Positions 1 to 7,941 of a stretch of DNA of 64,000 bases are shown in pieces. Both the position numbers and the translations under genes were made by a program. The notes under the pieces are model-generated. The model saw only the letters and a list, made by a program, of their open reading frames with translations, was not told the DNA's origin and made no database searches. Origin of the DNA: JACVRW01 sp963733885. GTDB taxonomy: Bacteria > Actinomycetota > Thermoleophilia > Solirubrobacterales > Thermoleophilaceae. Each line of letters opens with the position of its first letter. The stretch's first letter is position 1. The stretch covers positions 186,001-250,000 of the forward strand of contig CAVTES010000008.1 in NCBI GenBank assembly GCA_963733885.1, written 5' to 3'.

Positions 1-1367
1 CCCTGCTCGATCGCGCCCTCGCCGACGTTCCCGAAGCCCATGACGAGGGCCGGCGGCCAGCGCGCCTCCTCGAAGGTGTTGTCGCCCAGCCCGTACACGC
101 CCACCGACCGCGCGCGTGCGGCGTCCACCACCTCGGCCTCGGACACCCCCTCCGGCAGCGGCACCAGCACGTGGAACCCCGCCGCCAGCCCTCGCAGCTC
201 GAGGCCCGGGGCGTGGCGGCCCAGGGCGTCAATCAGCACCTCGCGCCGAGCCGCGTACACGCCGCGCATCCGGCGCAGGTGGCGGTCGTATCGGCCCGAC
301 TCGATCAGCGCCGCCAGCGCGAGCTGGTCCAGGATCGGCGAGCTCCGGTCCTCGATGCGCTTCTCCTCGACGATCGCGTCGGCCAGGCGCGGCGGGCAGA
401 CCACCCAGCCGAGCCGTAGCCCCGGGGCCAGCGACTTGCTCACCGACCCGAGCGTCGCCACGCGCTCCGGCGCCAGGCCCTGGAGCGCGCCCACGGGCTC
501 GCGGTCGTAGCGGAACTCGGCGTCGTAGTCGTCCTCGATCAGGGTCGCGTCGTGCTCTCCCGCCCAGGCGACCAGCGCCTGGCGGCGCTCGGGCGCGAGC
601 AGCGCCCCGGTCGGCGACTGATGCGCGGGCGTCAAGACCACCGCGCCGGCCCCGATCGCCTCCAGCGCCTCCACCTCGACCCCGCGGTCGTCCACCGGCA
701 CCGGGACCGCCTCGATTCCTGCCAGCGCAAGGCCGGCCCTGTGGTCAGGGTGCCCGGGGTCCTCGAAGGCGACCCGCTTCACCCCCCGCTTCGCGAGCGC
801 GCGGATCATCAGGTTCACGCCCTGCTGGACCCCCGAGCAGATCACGATCCGCTCGGGCTCGGCCACGGCTCCGCGCACACGCCGCAGGTAGGCGGCGAGC
901 ACCACGCGCAGCGTCTGGCTGCCCCACGCGTTCCCGTAGCCGAGCTCGCCGGCGGCTACGTCGCGGCAGGCCTCGCGCATCGCCCACGCCCAGTCGCGCC
1001 GCGGGAAGCTCGCCAGGTCCGGCAGGCCGTGGCGGAAGTCGATGGAAGGGCTGGCCTTCTCGGCGGCCGGCGGCGGCGGCCCCGGCGGCGCCTCCGCCCC
1101 GGACGCAACCCGGGTGGCCGAGCCGCCCCGGCTCATCAGGTAGCCCTCGGCCTGGAGCTGGGTGTAGCACTCGAGCACCAGCCCGCGCGACACGCCGAGC
1201 TCTCGGGCGAGCTCCCGCGAGGACGGGAGCCGCTCGCCGGCCTTGAGGCGGCCCGACCGGATCGCGTCGCGCAGCCCGCGCTCGAGTTGGACGCGCAGGG
1301 GCTCGGACCGGTCTCGGTCGAGCTCCAGCAGGATCTCGGGTCCCAAACCGGCCCACTGAATCGACAT
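1..1367 (-). CDS. MocR/PdxR-type GntR regulator with aminotransferase fold (partial, 3' end off window)
   Basis: The protein starts at ATG 1367 and runs off the left edge (about 455 codons visible). Residues about 15-85 form a GntR winged helix (residues such as LPSSRELARELGVSRG). From about residue 110 a fold-type I PLP aminotransferase domain follows, with the nucleotide-like motif EDDYDAEFRYDREP and the Schiff-base lysine region GSVSKSLAPGLRLGW. This architecture is that of MocR-family regulators, which often control pyridoxal phosphate synthesis (PdxR) or amine metabolism; which of these applies cannot be told here. Start choice: ATG 1367 has no Shine-Dalgarno but lies 8 nt after TAAGGT, as expected for a leaderless mRNA. 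It is divergent from the gene at 1439. Family assignment is firm, target unknown. Confidence 0.93.
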   Translation of the reverse strand, partial: MSIQWAGLGPEILLELDRDRSEPLRVQLERGLRDAIRSGRLKAGERLPSSRELARELGVSRGLVLECYTQLQAEGYLMSRGGSATRVASGAEAPPGPPPPAAEKASPSIDFRHGLPDLASFPRRDWAWAMREACRDVAAGELGYGNAWGSQTLRVVLAAYLRRVRGAVAEPERIVICSGVQQGVNLMIRALAKRGVKRVAFEDPGHPDHRAGLALAGIEAVPVPVDDRGVEVEALEAIGAGAVVLTPAHQSPTGALLAPERRQALVAWAGEHDATLIEDDYDAEFRYDREPVGALQGLAPERVATLGSVSKSLAPGLRLGWVVCPPRLADAIVEEKRIEDRSSPILDQLALAALIESGRYDRHLRRMRGVYAARREVLIDALGRHAPGLELRGLAAGFHVLVPLPEGVSEAEVVDAARARSVGVYGLGDNTFEEARWPPALVMGFGNVGEGAIEQ

Positions 1368-1375
1368 GGAACTGG

Positions 1376-1381
1376 ACCTTA
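1376..1381 (-). promoter_or_regulatory. Leaderless -10 box (TAAGGT) for the MocR gene
   Basis: TAAGGT on the minus strand fits the actinobacterial -10 consensus TANNNT and ends 8 nt before ATG 1367, placing transcription start at or next to the start codon. No Shine-Dalgarno is visible. Confidence 0.5.
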
Positions 1382-1438
1382 TCGGGGGGCCGGTCACCGC
1401 ATACCTTGTGTGTTACCCGGCAATCGATAGGAGCTCAG

Positions 1439-1738
1439 ATGAACCACCCCATCACCATCAGGCGCTCTACGACCGGCGATGAGGCCGCCGTCGCAAGGAT
1501 CGCCGCGCTCGACAGCGGCAGCGCCCCCGAGGGCGAGGTGATGCTCGCCTTCGTGAGCGAGGAGCTGCGGGCGGTCCTGCCCCTCGACGGCGGGCGCCCG
1601 CTCGCCGACCCCTTCCACCGCACGGCGGAGCTCGTCGAGCTGCTGCGCTTCTCCGCCGCGCGCGAGCGCCGCAGCGCCTCTCCGGGGCGCCGCTTCGGGC
1701 TCGGCAGGCTGTCCGTCCCGCGCCCCCGCACCGCCTGA
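1439..1738 (+). CDS. Small conserved protein, resembles the N-terminus of GNAT-type proteins
   Basis: A 99-residue protein. ATG 1439 is preceded by AGGAG, so the upstream in-frame codon at 1406 is not needed. The sequence opens with a beta-alpha pattern (ITIRRSTTGDEAAVARIAAL) like the first strand and helix of GNAT acetyltransferases. It then has a short region with LDGGRPLADPFHRTAELVEL and an Arg-rich tail. No acetyl-CoA loop (Q/RxxGxG/A) is present, so it is probably not an acetyltransferase by itself. Similar short proteins occur in Thermoleophilia as I recall. The cupin gene starts 11 nt downstream, so the two may be cotranscribed. Function unknown. Confidence 0.7.
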   Translation: MNHPITIRRSTTGDEAAVARIAALDSGSAPEGEVMLAFVSEELRAVLPLDGGRPLADPFHRTAELVELLRFSAARERRSASPGRRFGLGRLSVPRPRTA

Positions 1739-1749
1739 GAGGCCGAGCG

Positions 1750-2088
1750 ATGCAGGTGGTCAGCCTCGACCAGCTACCCGCCGGGTCGTTCTCCCGCGAG
1801 CTCGAGGGGGACGACCATGGCGGGGTCGGCGTCTCGCTGATCTTCACGGAGGCCGCGCCCGGCCAGGGCCCCTCGCTCCACAAGCACGACTACGTCGAGG
1901 TCCACGTGGTGCAGGACGGCGAGGCGGTCTTCACGTCCGGGGACGAGCAGCGCACGGTGCGGGCCGGAGAGATCGTGGTCGTGCACCCCGGCACGCCGCA
2001 CCGGTTCGAGGCCTCGGGCGACGGCGTGTTCCGCGAGATCGGCATCCACGTGAGCCCGCGCTTCGTGACCGAGTGGCTCGACGCCTGA
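1750..2088 (+). CDS. Cupin domain protein
   Basis: A 112-residue single-domain cupin. Motif 1 is visible as HKHDYVEVHVVQDGEA and motif 2 as GEIVVVHPGTPHRF, giving His and Glu side chains for a metal site in a small beta barrel. Such proteins act as small metalloenzymes or sensor barrels; the substrate cannot be inferred. It starts 11 nt after the preceding small gene and ends just upstream of a toxin relic. Its size and both motifs agree with a complete gene. Confidence 0.9.
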   Translation: MQVVSLDQLPAGSFSRELEGDDHGGVGVSLIFTEAAPGQGPSLHKHDYVEVHVVQDGEAVFTSGDEQRTVRAGEIVVVHPGTPHRFEASGDGVFREIGIHVSPRFVTEWLDA

Positions 2089-2102
2089 CGGCGCGCACAT
2101 CT

Positions 2103-2292
2103 CCCCTGCTGGACGAGGTCACCTGCGAGGCCGCCGCGACGGTCGCAGAGGTGACCGGGGTCCGCACGCTGGACGCCCCTCCACCTGGCGGCCGCCCAGC
2201 GGGTGGGCGGGCCCGCCGTGCCGTTCCTCTCGTTCGACGCGCGACGGGCTCAGGCGGCCAGAGCACTTGGCCTGACGGTCCTCGGCGCCTGA
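2103..2292 (+). pseudogene. Relic of a VapC-type PIN-domain toxin (C-terminal half, frameshifted)
   Basis: Read with one frame change at the CCCC run 2176-2179, this stretch encodes LLDEV..., then VRTLDALHLAAAQRVG and FLSFDARRAQAARALGLTV before a TGA at 2290-2292. TLDALHLA and the late SFDAR...A..LGL pattern are hallmarks of the C-terminal half of PIN-domain (VapC) RNases. The N-terminal half with the first catalytic aspartate, and any antitoxin, are missing, replaced by the end of the cupin gene. It is therefore a non-functional relic. No start codon is claimed. The identification rests on motif recognition only. Confidence 0.62.
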
Positions 2293-2306
2293 CGGCGCTC
2301 GGCACT

Positions 2307-3156
2307 TTAGGCCCGAGTCCGGTAAAGGCGCATCGTCAGCGGCGCGAACACGGCCGTCACGATGGCTGCCTCCCCGAGCACCAGGAAGATGTCGCCCGCT
2401 TCCGCGTTGCCGTCCATCAGGCCGCGCGCCGCGGTCACCAGGTGGGTGAACGGGTTGACGTCCACGAACGCCTCGATCGCGCTCGGCAGGGTCTCCGGCG
2501 GCACGAAGGCATTGCTGATGAACAGAAGCGGGAAGAGCGCCATGAAGCCGGTGTTCATGACCGCGTTGGGCGAGCGCATGACCAGCCCAACGGTCGTGAA
2601 CACCCAGGCCAGGGCGAACGCGAAGAGCACCACCAGCGCCATGGCCGCGATCACGCCTTCCACGCCGCCCCCGGGCGAATAGCCCAGGATGACCCCCACG
2701 ATCACGACGATGGTGCCTGCCAGCACGTATCGGACGCTGTCGCCCACCACGGCGCCCACCAGCGGCGCCGCCGGCCAGATCGGGCAGCGACCTGAACCTG
2801 TCGACGACGCCCTTCGTGATGTCGGTGTTGAGCGCGACACCCGAGTAGACGGTGGTGAACAGCACCGACATCACGATCGTGCCGGGCAGGATGAACTGGA
2901 GGTACTCGCCGGTCGAGCCCGAGATGGCGCCGCCGTACATGTACGTGAACAGCAACGTGAACAGCACCGGCGTGATCGTCACGTCGATGAGCTGCTCCGG
3001 CACGTGCTTGATCTTCAGCATCCCGCGCCATCCGAAGGTGAGCGCCGCGGTAGCCGCGCCGGCGCGCGGCGGCCGCTCGCTCGAGGAGATCGCCTTGCGA
3101 ACGGCGGCGGCGTCGGCGTCAGGCGCGGTCTGCGGCCTCGTGGTCGGCGTGCTCAT
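2307..3156 (-). CDS. ABC-2 type exporter permease (DrrB-like), interrupted by a frameshift
   Basis: Translation from ATG 3156 gives a cytoplasmic N-terminus and the first membrane segments (TPVLFTLLFTYMYGGAI, FILPGTIVMSVLFTTVY), then leaves frame at RFRSLP near 2781-2784. The other frame continues with PIWPAAPLVGAVVGDSVRY, further membrane segments and a normal end at 2307. Joined, the two parts make about 280 residues, the usual size of DrrB/ABC-2 permeases of drug exporters. One extra base explains the break. The ATG overlaps the ATPase stop by ATGA (3153-3156), so the two are coupled. It is either a recently inactivated gene or a sequence error; conservation on both sides of the break favours a recent event. 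Confidence 0.85.
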
Positions 3157-4145
3157 GCTGCGCGCTCCTCCTCGGGGATTCCGTCCTCGGCGGACTGGTC
3201 ATCGGCCGTGTGGCCGGTCAGCGCCAGGAACACCTCGTCGAGACTCGGCTGACCGAGCGAGAAGTCGGCGATCCGGACGCCGGACCGCGACAGCTCCGCG
3301 ATGCTCTCGGCGGCACGGTCCGAGTCGGCGCACGACGCCGACAGCGCGGCGGGATCGGCCTCGAGGTGCACCGTCCCGAGCTCGCGCGACAGGATGCGCT
3401 CGGCCTCGGGCCGCTGGTCGGGATCGAGCAGACGCACGTGCAGGGCGCCGGACCCGACCGAGGCCTTGAGCTGGCCCGGCGTGCCCTCGGCGATCACCTT
3501 GCCGTGGTCGATCACGGCGATTCCGTCGGCAAGCTGGTCGGCCTCGTCGAGGTACTGCGTGCAGAGCAGGATCGTGGTCCCGCTGGCCACCATCGCGCGG
3601 ATGATGTCCCAGACCTGGTTGCGCGAGCGCGGGTCGAGCCCGGTGGTGGGCTCGTCGAGGAACATCAGCTGGGGCGTGACCACGATGCTCGCCGAGATGT
3701 CGAGCCGCCGCCTCATGCCTCCGGAGTAGTTCTTGACCAAGCGGCCTGCCGCCTCGGTGAGCCCGAAGGCGTCGAGCAGCTCGTCGGCGCGCTCCTTGGC
3801 CCGGGCCCGCCGGAGCCCCAGCAGCCTTCCGATCAGGATCAGATTCTCGCGGCCGCTGAGGTCCTCGTCGACCGAGGCGAGCTGGCCGGTGAGGCTGACC
3901 GCGCCCCGCACGGCGTCGGCCTCGCGAATGATGTCGTGGCCGAGCACGCGCGCCTCGCCGGCGTCGGGGCGCAGCAGGGTCGCCAGCATGCGGATCGTCG
4001 TGGTCTTGCCTGCGCCGTTCGGACCGAGGACCCCGTACACCGAGCCGGTTCGCACGGCCAGGTCCACGCCGTCCACGGCGCGGGTCTCGCCGAACGACTT
4101 GACGAGACCGGTGGCCTCAATCGCAAGTGTGGAGGGAGCGCTCAT
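3153..4145 (-). CDS. ABC transporter ATP-binding protein (DrrA-like)
   Basis: A 330-residue ATPase from ATG 4145. A GTG at 4214 would add 23 unconserved residues and nearly touch the divergent gene. Visible motifs are Walker A GPNGAGKTTTIRML, the signature YSGGMRRRLDIS, Walker B LMFLDEPTTGLD and the switch region. A C-terminal DrrA-type extension of about 90 residues follows (DPDQRPEAERIL to SLDEVFLALTGH). It energises export of a hydrophobic compound with the downstream permease, whose start it overlaps by 4 nt. The substrate is unknown: DrrA relatives handle antibiotics or lipids. Confident family call. Confidence 0.95.
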   Translation of the reverse strand: MSAPSTLAIEATGLVKSFGETRAVDGVDLAVRTGSVYGVLGPNGAGKTTTIRMLATLLRPDAGEARVLGHDIIREADAVRGAVSLTGQLASVDEDLSGRENLILIGRLLGLRRARAKERADELLDAFGLTEAAGRLVKNYSGGMRRRLDISASIVVTPQLMFLDEPTTGLDPRSRNQVWDIIRAMVASGTTILLCTQYLDEADQLADGIAVIDHGKVIAEGTPGQLKASVGSGALHVRLLDPDQRPEAERILSRELGTVHLEADPAALSASCADSDRAAESIAELSRSGVRIADFSLGQPSLDEVFLALTGHTADDQSAEDGIPEEERAA

Positions 4146-4216
4146 GGCGTCCGCCCCGACGTTATCGATCGCATGCCGGTAAGACTGCGTGAATGGCGTT
4201 AAGTCATCGGTCACCC

Positions 4217-4816
4217 ATGAAGATCGAGATCGAGACCCCGCACGGGGCCGCGCTGGCGCACCTGCACCAGGCGCCCGACGCGGTGGGCGCCCTGGTGCTC
4301 GGCCACGGCGCCGCCGGCGGCTTCGGGGCCACGGACCTGGTGGCGGCCACCGGCGCCTCCCTGGAGGCTGGGCTTTCCGTGGCCCAGGTGGAGCAGCCCT
4401 ATCTGGTGGCCGGCCGCCGCTCGCCCGCGCCGGCGAAGCAGCTCGATGCGGCGTGGACGGCGGTCGTCGAGCACCTGCGCGACGGCGAGCTGGGCGGCCT
4501 GCCGCTCGTAGCCGGCGGGCGCTCGGCCGGCGCCCGGGTGGCCTGCCGCACCGCCGCGGAGACCGGCGCGGTGGCGGTGCTGTGCCTGGCGTTCCCCGTC
4601 CACCCGCCCGGGCGCCCCGAGAAGACGCGCCTGGACGAGCTCGACGCCGTTGAGGTGCCGGTACTGGTGGTGCAGGGAGACAGCGACCCGTTCGGGATGC
4701 CGCCGCCGGCGGCGGGCCGCGAGGTGGTCACACTGCCCGGCAACCACAGCCTCAAGGGAGATCTGGACGCGCTGGCTGCCGCGGTGCGGGACTGGCTGCC
4801 CGGCGTGGTGCGCTAG
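4217..4816 (+). CDS. Alpha/beta hydrolase of the KANL3/Tex30-like family
   Basis: A 199-residue protein from ATG 4217. It has the early glycine-rich turn LVLGHGAAGG (oxyanion hole), the nucleophile elbow AGGRSAGARVA (GxSxG), an acid region VVQGDSDPFG and a late catalytic histidine in LPGNHSLKGD. These give a complete serine hydrolase triad. The family is close to dienelactone-hydrolase-like proteins; natural substrates are not known. It is divergent from the ABC exporter and its TAG stop overlaps the convergent methyltransferase stop (4813-4816). No Shine-Dalgarno is visible. Confidence 0.88.
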   Translation: MKIEIETPHGAALAHLHQAPDAVGALVLGHGAAGGFGATDLVAATGASLEAGLSVAQVEQPYLVAGRRSPAPAKQLDAAWTAVVEHLRDGELGGLPLVAGGRSAGARVACRTAAETGAVAVLCLAFPVHPPGRPEKTRLDELDAVEVPVLVVQGDSDPFGMPPPAAGREVVTLPGNHSLKGDLDALAAAVRDWLPGVVR

Positions 4817-5610
4817 GCCTGGGGCCGGCGGGCGACCCAGAGGTCCTCGGCGGCCCAGCGCCGCGCCCACGCCCGGCGCATGTAGAACCGCACCTCGTCG
4901 TCGGGCCCCTCGGGCGCGTACAGCTCGTGCAGCGCCTCCACCTCGAATCCGGTCCTGCGCAGCAGGGTGAGCATCTCGCCGTGCGGCAGGCGAAAATCGA
5001 TCTCCCCCTCCGGCCACTCGATCCGGTGCAACCCGAGCTGCGGACGCACGAGGGTCTCGCCGGCCGGCTCCTCGCTCGGCGGGTAGCAGAGCGCCGCCAG
5101 CACGGAGTCGGCCAGGAAGATCAGCCGTCCACCCGGGCGTAACAGCCGGTGCGCCTCTGGGATCCACGCGTACGGGTCGCACCAGGTGGCCGCGCCGTAC
5201 TCGGAGAAGGCCAGGTCGAAGGAGGCGGCCTGGAGGGGCGTCCGCTCGGCGCTCCCGTGCACCAGCGGGAACTCGACGCCGTGCTCGCGCTGGAACAGGC
5301 GGGCGGTCTCGAGCTGCGCCTCCGACAGGTCCAGGCCGACGGGGCGCGCGCCGAGGCGGGCGAACCACGCGCTCCAGTAGCCGGTCCCGCATCCCAGGTC
5401 GACCACGTCCAGCCCGCGAACGGGCGGCAGTACGCGAAGCTCCTCCTCGGGGATGTCCCACGCCCCCCACATCGGCGTCGGCGACGCCCACTTCCTGCGG
5501 CCGCCCTCGACCCAGTTCGGCGCGTCCTCGTTCCAGATCGCCCGCGTCCGGGCGGCGTGCTCGCTCAGCGGTGGACTTCCGCCCTCGGGCGGGGGATACT
5601 CGCTCGCCAT
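4813..5610 (-). CDS. Class I SAM-dependent methyltransferase
   Basis: A 265-residue protein. Motif I is VVDLGCGTGYWSAWF, with the acidic end of strand 2 in PVGLDLSEAQ and the post-I region FDLAFSEYG. Strand 4/5 features follow (LLRPGGRLIFLADS). The N-terminus has a WNEDAPNWVEGG segment like other small-molecule methyltransferases of actinobacteria. ATG 5610 is chosen because everything upstream in frame is the shadow of the divergent UspA gene. The start codons of the two genes share the palindrome CATG (5608-5611). The acceptor is unknown. Confidence 0.9.
   Translation of the reverse strand: MASEYPPPEGGSPPLSEHAARTRAIWNEDAPNWVEGGRRKWASPTPMWGAWDIPEEELRVLPPVRGLDVVDLGCGTGYWSAWFARLGARPVGLDLSEAQLETARLFQREHGVEFPLVHGSAERTPLQAASFDLAFSEYGAATWCDPYAWIPEAHRLLRPGGRLIFLADSVLAALCYPPSEEPAGETLVRPQLGLHRIEWPEGEIDFRLPHGEMLTLLRRTGFEVEALHELYAPEGPDDEVRFYMRRAWARRWAAEDLWVARRPQA
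5595..5600 (+). promoter_or_regulatory. Leaderless -10 box (GATACT) for the UspA gene
   Basis: GATACT ends 8 nt before ATG 5609, so the transcript is expected to start at or near the start codon. The box lies inside the first codons of the divergent methyltransferase gene. Confidence 0.4.
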
Positions 5611-6025
5611 GTTCACGAGAGTGGCGGTAGGCACGGACGGCTCGGCGACGGCCGAGGAGGCCCTGAAGGCGGCGACCGAGATCGCGCGGCGCTTCGAGGC
5701 CGAGCTCGTCCTGCTGGGCGTCTTCCAGGACGGCCGCCCGTCCGATGCCGAGGACCCCGAGCTCCAGTGGGCCTCGAGCCCGTCGGCCCGGCTGCGCGAG
5801 ATCCTGGACCGCACGGAGGAGGAGGTGCGGCGCTCCGGCATCGAGTGCCGGACGCTGACAGGAGGGGGCGAGCCGGGCGAGGCGCTGGTACAGCTCGCCG
5901 AGGCGTGCGGGGCGGACGTACTGGTGATCGGCAACAAGGGCATGCACCGGCGCGTGCTCGGGAGCGTTCCGAACACCGTCACGCACCGCGCGCCCTGCTC
6001 GGTGTTCGTTGTCAAGACGACGTAG
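5609..6025 (+). CDS. Universal stress protein (UspA family)
   Basis: A 138-residue single Usp domain. The N-terminal strand and ligand region VAVGTDGSATAEEALKAA and the C-terminal ATP-binding motif VIGNKGMHRRVLGSVPNTVTH (the G-2x-G-9x-G-S/T type) are both intact, so it likely binds ATP. Usp proteins respond to starvation, oxidative stress or hypoxia. It shares the CATG start palindrome with the divergent methyltransferase and is probably expressed from a leaderless transcript. Confidence 0.95.
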   Translation: MFTRVAVGTDGSATAEEALKAATEIARRFEAELVLLGVFQDGRPSDAEDPELQWASSPSARLREILDRTEEEVRRSGIECRTLTGGGEPGEALVQLAEACGADVLVIGNKGMHRRVLGSVPNTVTHRAPCSVFVVKTT

Positions 6026-6079
6026 GCGGCTGATTCCGCGGAATCAACCACCTAAGGCTCCAAGGAGGACGAGGGCCGG

Positions 6080-6223
6080 ATCTTCGTCTACGGGCTGCGG
6101 CTGCTGATCTTCCTCCTGATCCTCGCCGCGATCGTGGACAAGAACCGCAGCGCCCCTCCTCGGCCCGTGCCGGAGCAGAACGGGCGGCCAGAGCGGACGG
6201 TCAGAGAGGTCGAGGCCCGGTGA
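6080..6223 (+). CDS. Possible small single-pass membrane protein with no standard start codon
   Basis: A stop-free reading frame encodes a hydrophobic helix (FVYGLRLLIFLLILAAIVDK) followed by a charged Pro/Arg/Glu tail of about 25 residues, ending at TGA 6223. A very good Shine-Dalgarno, AAGGAGG, lies at 6062-6068. The in-frame codons after it contain no ATG, GTG or TTG; the best-placed codon is ATC at 6080. Either a rare start is used or a base change destroyed the start. Its end overlaps the end of the convergent lytic transglycosylase gene by 23 nt. Confidence 0.35.
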   Translation: MFVYGLRLLIFLLILAAIVDKNRSAPPRPVPEQNGRPERTVREVEAR

Positions 6224-7097
6224 TCCGGCGCGTGCCGCCCTCCGGCAGGCGCACGAACACCTGCCAGGAATAGTAGGAGAGGAAGGCCCCCCGGTCGCGC
6301 CGGATCCGGCCGGCGTACGCGAGCACCGCGCGCACGTAGAGGTCCGAGGGGTTGTAGGCGTATAGGGCGCCGGTCAGGTCGCCGGGGGCACCCGAGGCGC
6401 TCAGGTAGTTGGCTGCCCCCATGATCGCGTCGTGGGGGTCGTTCACGTCGCCGCCCATGCCGTAGGCGTCCCAGGTGGTCGGGATGAACTGCATCGGGCC
6501 CTGTGCGCCAGCGGCGCTCGAGTTGCGCATGCGTCCGAAGGCCGACTCGACGAAGTTGACCGCGACGAGCACCGGCCACTGGACGCCGAAGCGCCGCTGG
6601 GCCTTCCGGTAGTGCGCGAGGAGCTGCCGCGGCGCCTCGGGCGGACCAGTGCGGTAGCGGCCGGGCGTGGAAGGCGTGATCTCTCCGAGCCCCCGGCGGG
6701 CGCGGATGGTGGCGCGGGCGTGGGCGGCGACCCCCTCGGGGAGCCGCGACAGCACGTCCCGGGCGAGCGCGGGCCGGCCGGTCAGGAGCAGGTGGATGCG
6801 CTGCTGATGGAGCGCCCAGAGCGTGACCTCGCGCGGCGGCGGGTAGGCGCCGAGGTCGCCTTCGGTTCGCCAGCGGTCGATGGCGGCGCCGAGGGCGGTA
6901 TGCGTGCCCGCAAGGCGCTCCGCGAGCGCCCCCGGCTCGCGCGGGATGGCGGCGTCCGGGCCCGGGGCCGCGCCCGGCGCCGGGGCGACCTCCTGGCTCG
7001 GCTCCGCCGTGCCGGGCGCGATCGGAGCGTCAGAGTCGTCGCTGCAGGCGGCGAGGCACGCCGCCAGCGCCGCAACGCATGTGAGCACCCGCCTCAT
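6201..7097 (-). CDS. Lipoprotein lytic transglycosylase (SLT domain)
   Basis: A 298-residue protein starting at ATG 7097. The signal peptide ends in the lipobox LAAC, so the mature protein is predicted to be a lipoprotein on the outer face of the membrane. An Ala/Pro-rich spacer and a helical region lead to an SLT domain at about residues 165-275. The catalytic glutamate is in VAVNFVESAFGRMRN, followed by AGAQGPMQFIPTTW and YNPSDLYVRAVL. It would cleave peptidoglycan glycan strands. The convergent small frame at 6080 overlaps its 3' end. Confidence 0.93.
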   Translation of the reverse strand: MRRVLTCVAALAACLAACSDDSDAPIAPGTAEPSQEVAPAPGAAPGPDAAIPREPGALAERLAGTHTALGAAIDRWRTEGDLGAYPPPREVTLWALHQQRIHLLLTGRPALARDVLSRLPEGVAAHARATIRARRGLGEITPSTPGRYRTGPPEAPRQLLAHYRKAQRRFGVQWPVLVAVNFVESAFGRMRNSSAAGAQGPMQFIPTTWDAYGMGGDVNDPHDAIMGAANYLSASGAPGDLTGALYAYNPSDLYVRAVLAYAGRIRRDRGAFLSYYSWQVFVRLPEGGTRRITGPRPL

Positions 7098-7107
7098 GTG
7101 GAGGGTC

Positions 7108-7941
7108 CTACCCGGGCCTGGCACAGTAGGTCGAGATCGTGACGGATGCCGTGACCGGCCTGGCCTCACCGCGCACCTCCGGCGTGACATGGCGAGCGCT
7201 CGGACCCATCGCGACCGCGTTCGCGACATCGGTGACCGCGAGCTTCAGGGACCATTCGCGCTCGATCCGCCGTACCAGGTCGAGGTTCTTGTCGAGCTTG
7301 GCCCCGAGACGCTCCTGCTTGCGCTCGTCCACCGTGAGGAGCCCGAGCTCCTCGACGAGCTCGGTCAGGTGCCGGCCGGTCGGCGTGACCACCACGAGTG
7401 CCCCGTCCGGGTGCAGGACGCGAGCGATCTCGGGGCCGTTGCGAGGGGCGAACACACTGAGGACGAGAGCGGCCACGGATTCGCGCAGCGGCAGCGGGCG
7501 CCAGACGTCGCAGGCCACGGCGGCGATGCGCGGGTGCGCCCGGGCCGCGCGGCGCAGGGTGTGCTTTGACAGGTCGAGAGCGAGGCCGGCCCGGCCGGGA
7601 AGCCGATCGAGCACGCGGGCGAGGTACCAGCCGGTGCCGGCACCGAGGTCGACGACGCAGCCCTGCGGCAGGCCGACCCGCCCGACCTCCTCCCCGAGGG
7701 CACCGGCCAGCGGGGCGAAGTGGCCGGCCCCCAGGAACGCCTCGCGGGCGCCCGCCATCTCCGCCGTGTCGGCGCTCCCCAGCCGGGCGTCACCGGGCAG
7801 CAGGCTCACGTAGCCGCTTCGGGCCACGTCGAAGGAGTGGCCCCGCGGGCACACAAGGCTGCCCTCGTTCCGTGAGAGCGAAGCGCCGCAGTGAGGACAG
7901 GCCAGCAGATGCAGGACGTCGTCGAGCACGCGGGCCCTCAC
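7108..7941 (-). CDS. RlmA-like methyltransferase with N-terminal zinc motif
   Basis: A 277-residue protein. The N-terminus carries a zinc-binding CPHC...CPRGH motif typical of RlmA (23S rRNA m1G methyltransferase) and its relatives. Then follow DVARSGYVSLLPG and the SAM motif VVDLGAGTGWYLARVL with SAVFAPRN-like post-motifs. Target is probably 23S rRNA, but some relatives act on antibiotics or other substrates. The start is GTG 7941: it overlaps the stop of the upstream gene remnant as GTGA, suggesting coupling. No resistance genes adjoin it. Confidence 0.87.
   Translation of the reverse strand: MRARVLDDVLHLLACPHCGASLSRNEGSLVCPRGHSFDVARSGYVSLLPGDARLGSADTAEMAGAREAFLGAGHFAPLAGALGEEVGRVGLPQGCVVDLGAGTGWYLARVLDRLPGRAGLALDLSKHTLRRAARAHPRIAAVACDVWRPLPLRESVAALVLSVFAPRNGPEIARVLHPDGALVVVTPTGRHLTELVEELGLLTVDERKQERLGAKLDKNLDLVRRIEREWSLKLAVTDVANAVAMGPSARHVTPEVRGEARPVTASVTISTYCARPG

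Noticed and set aside
116..1246. Long plus-strand frames over the MocR gene (Arg/Pro/Ala-rich)
   Set aside because: They are shadows of the conserved minus-strand protein; composition is typical of antisense frames in GC-rich DNA.
4214..4214. GTG start for the ABC ATPase 23 codons upstream
   Set aside because: The added residues are not part of the DrrA family and the start would lie 3 nt from the divergent gene; ATG 4145 fits the family length.
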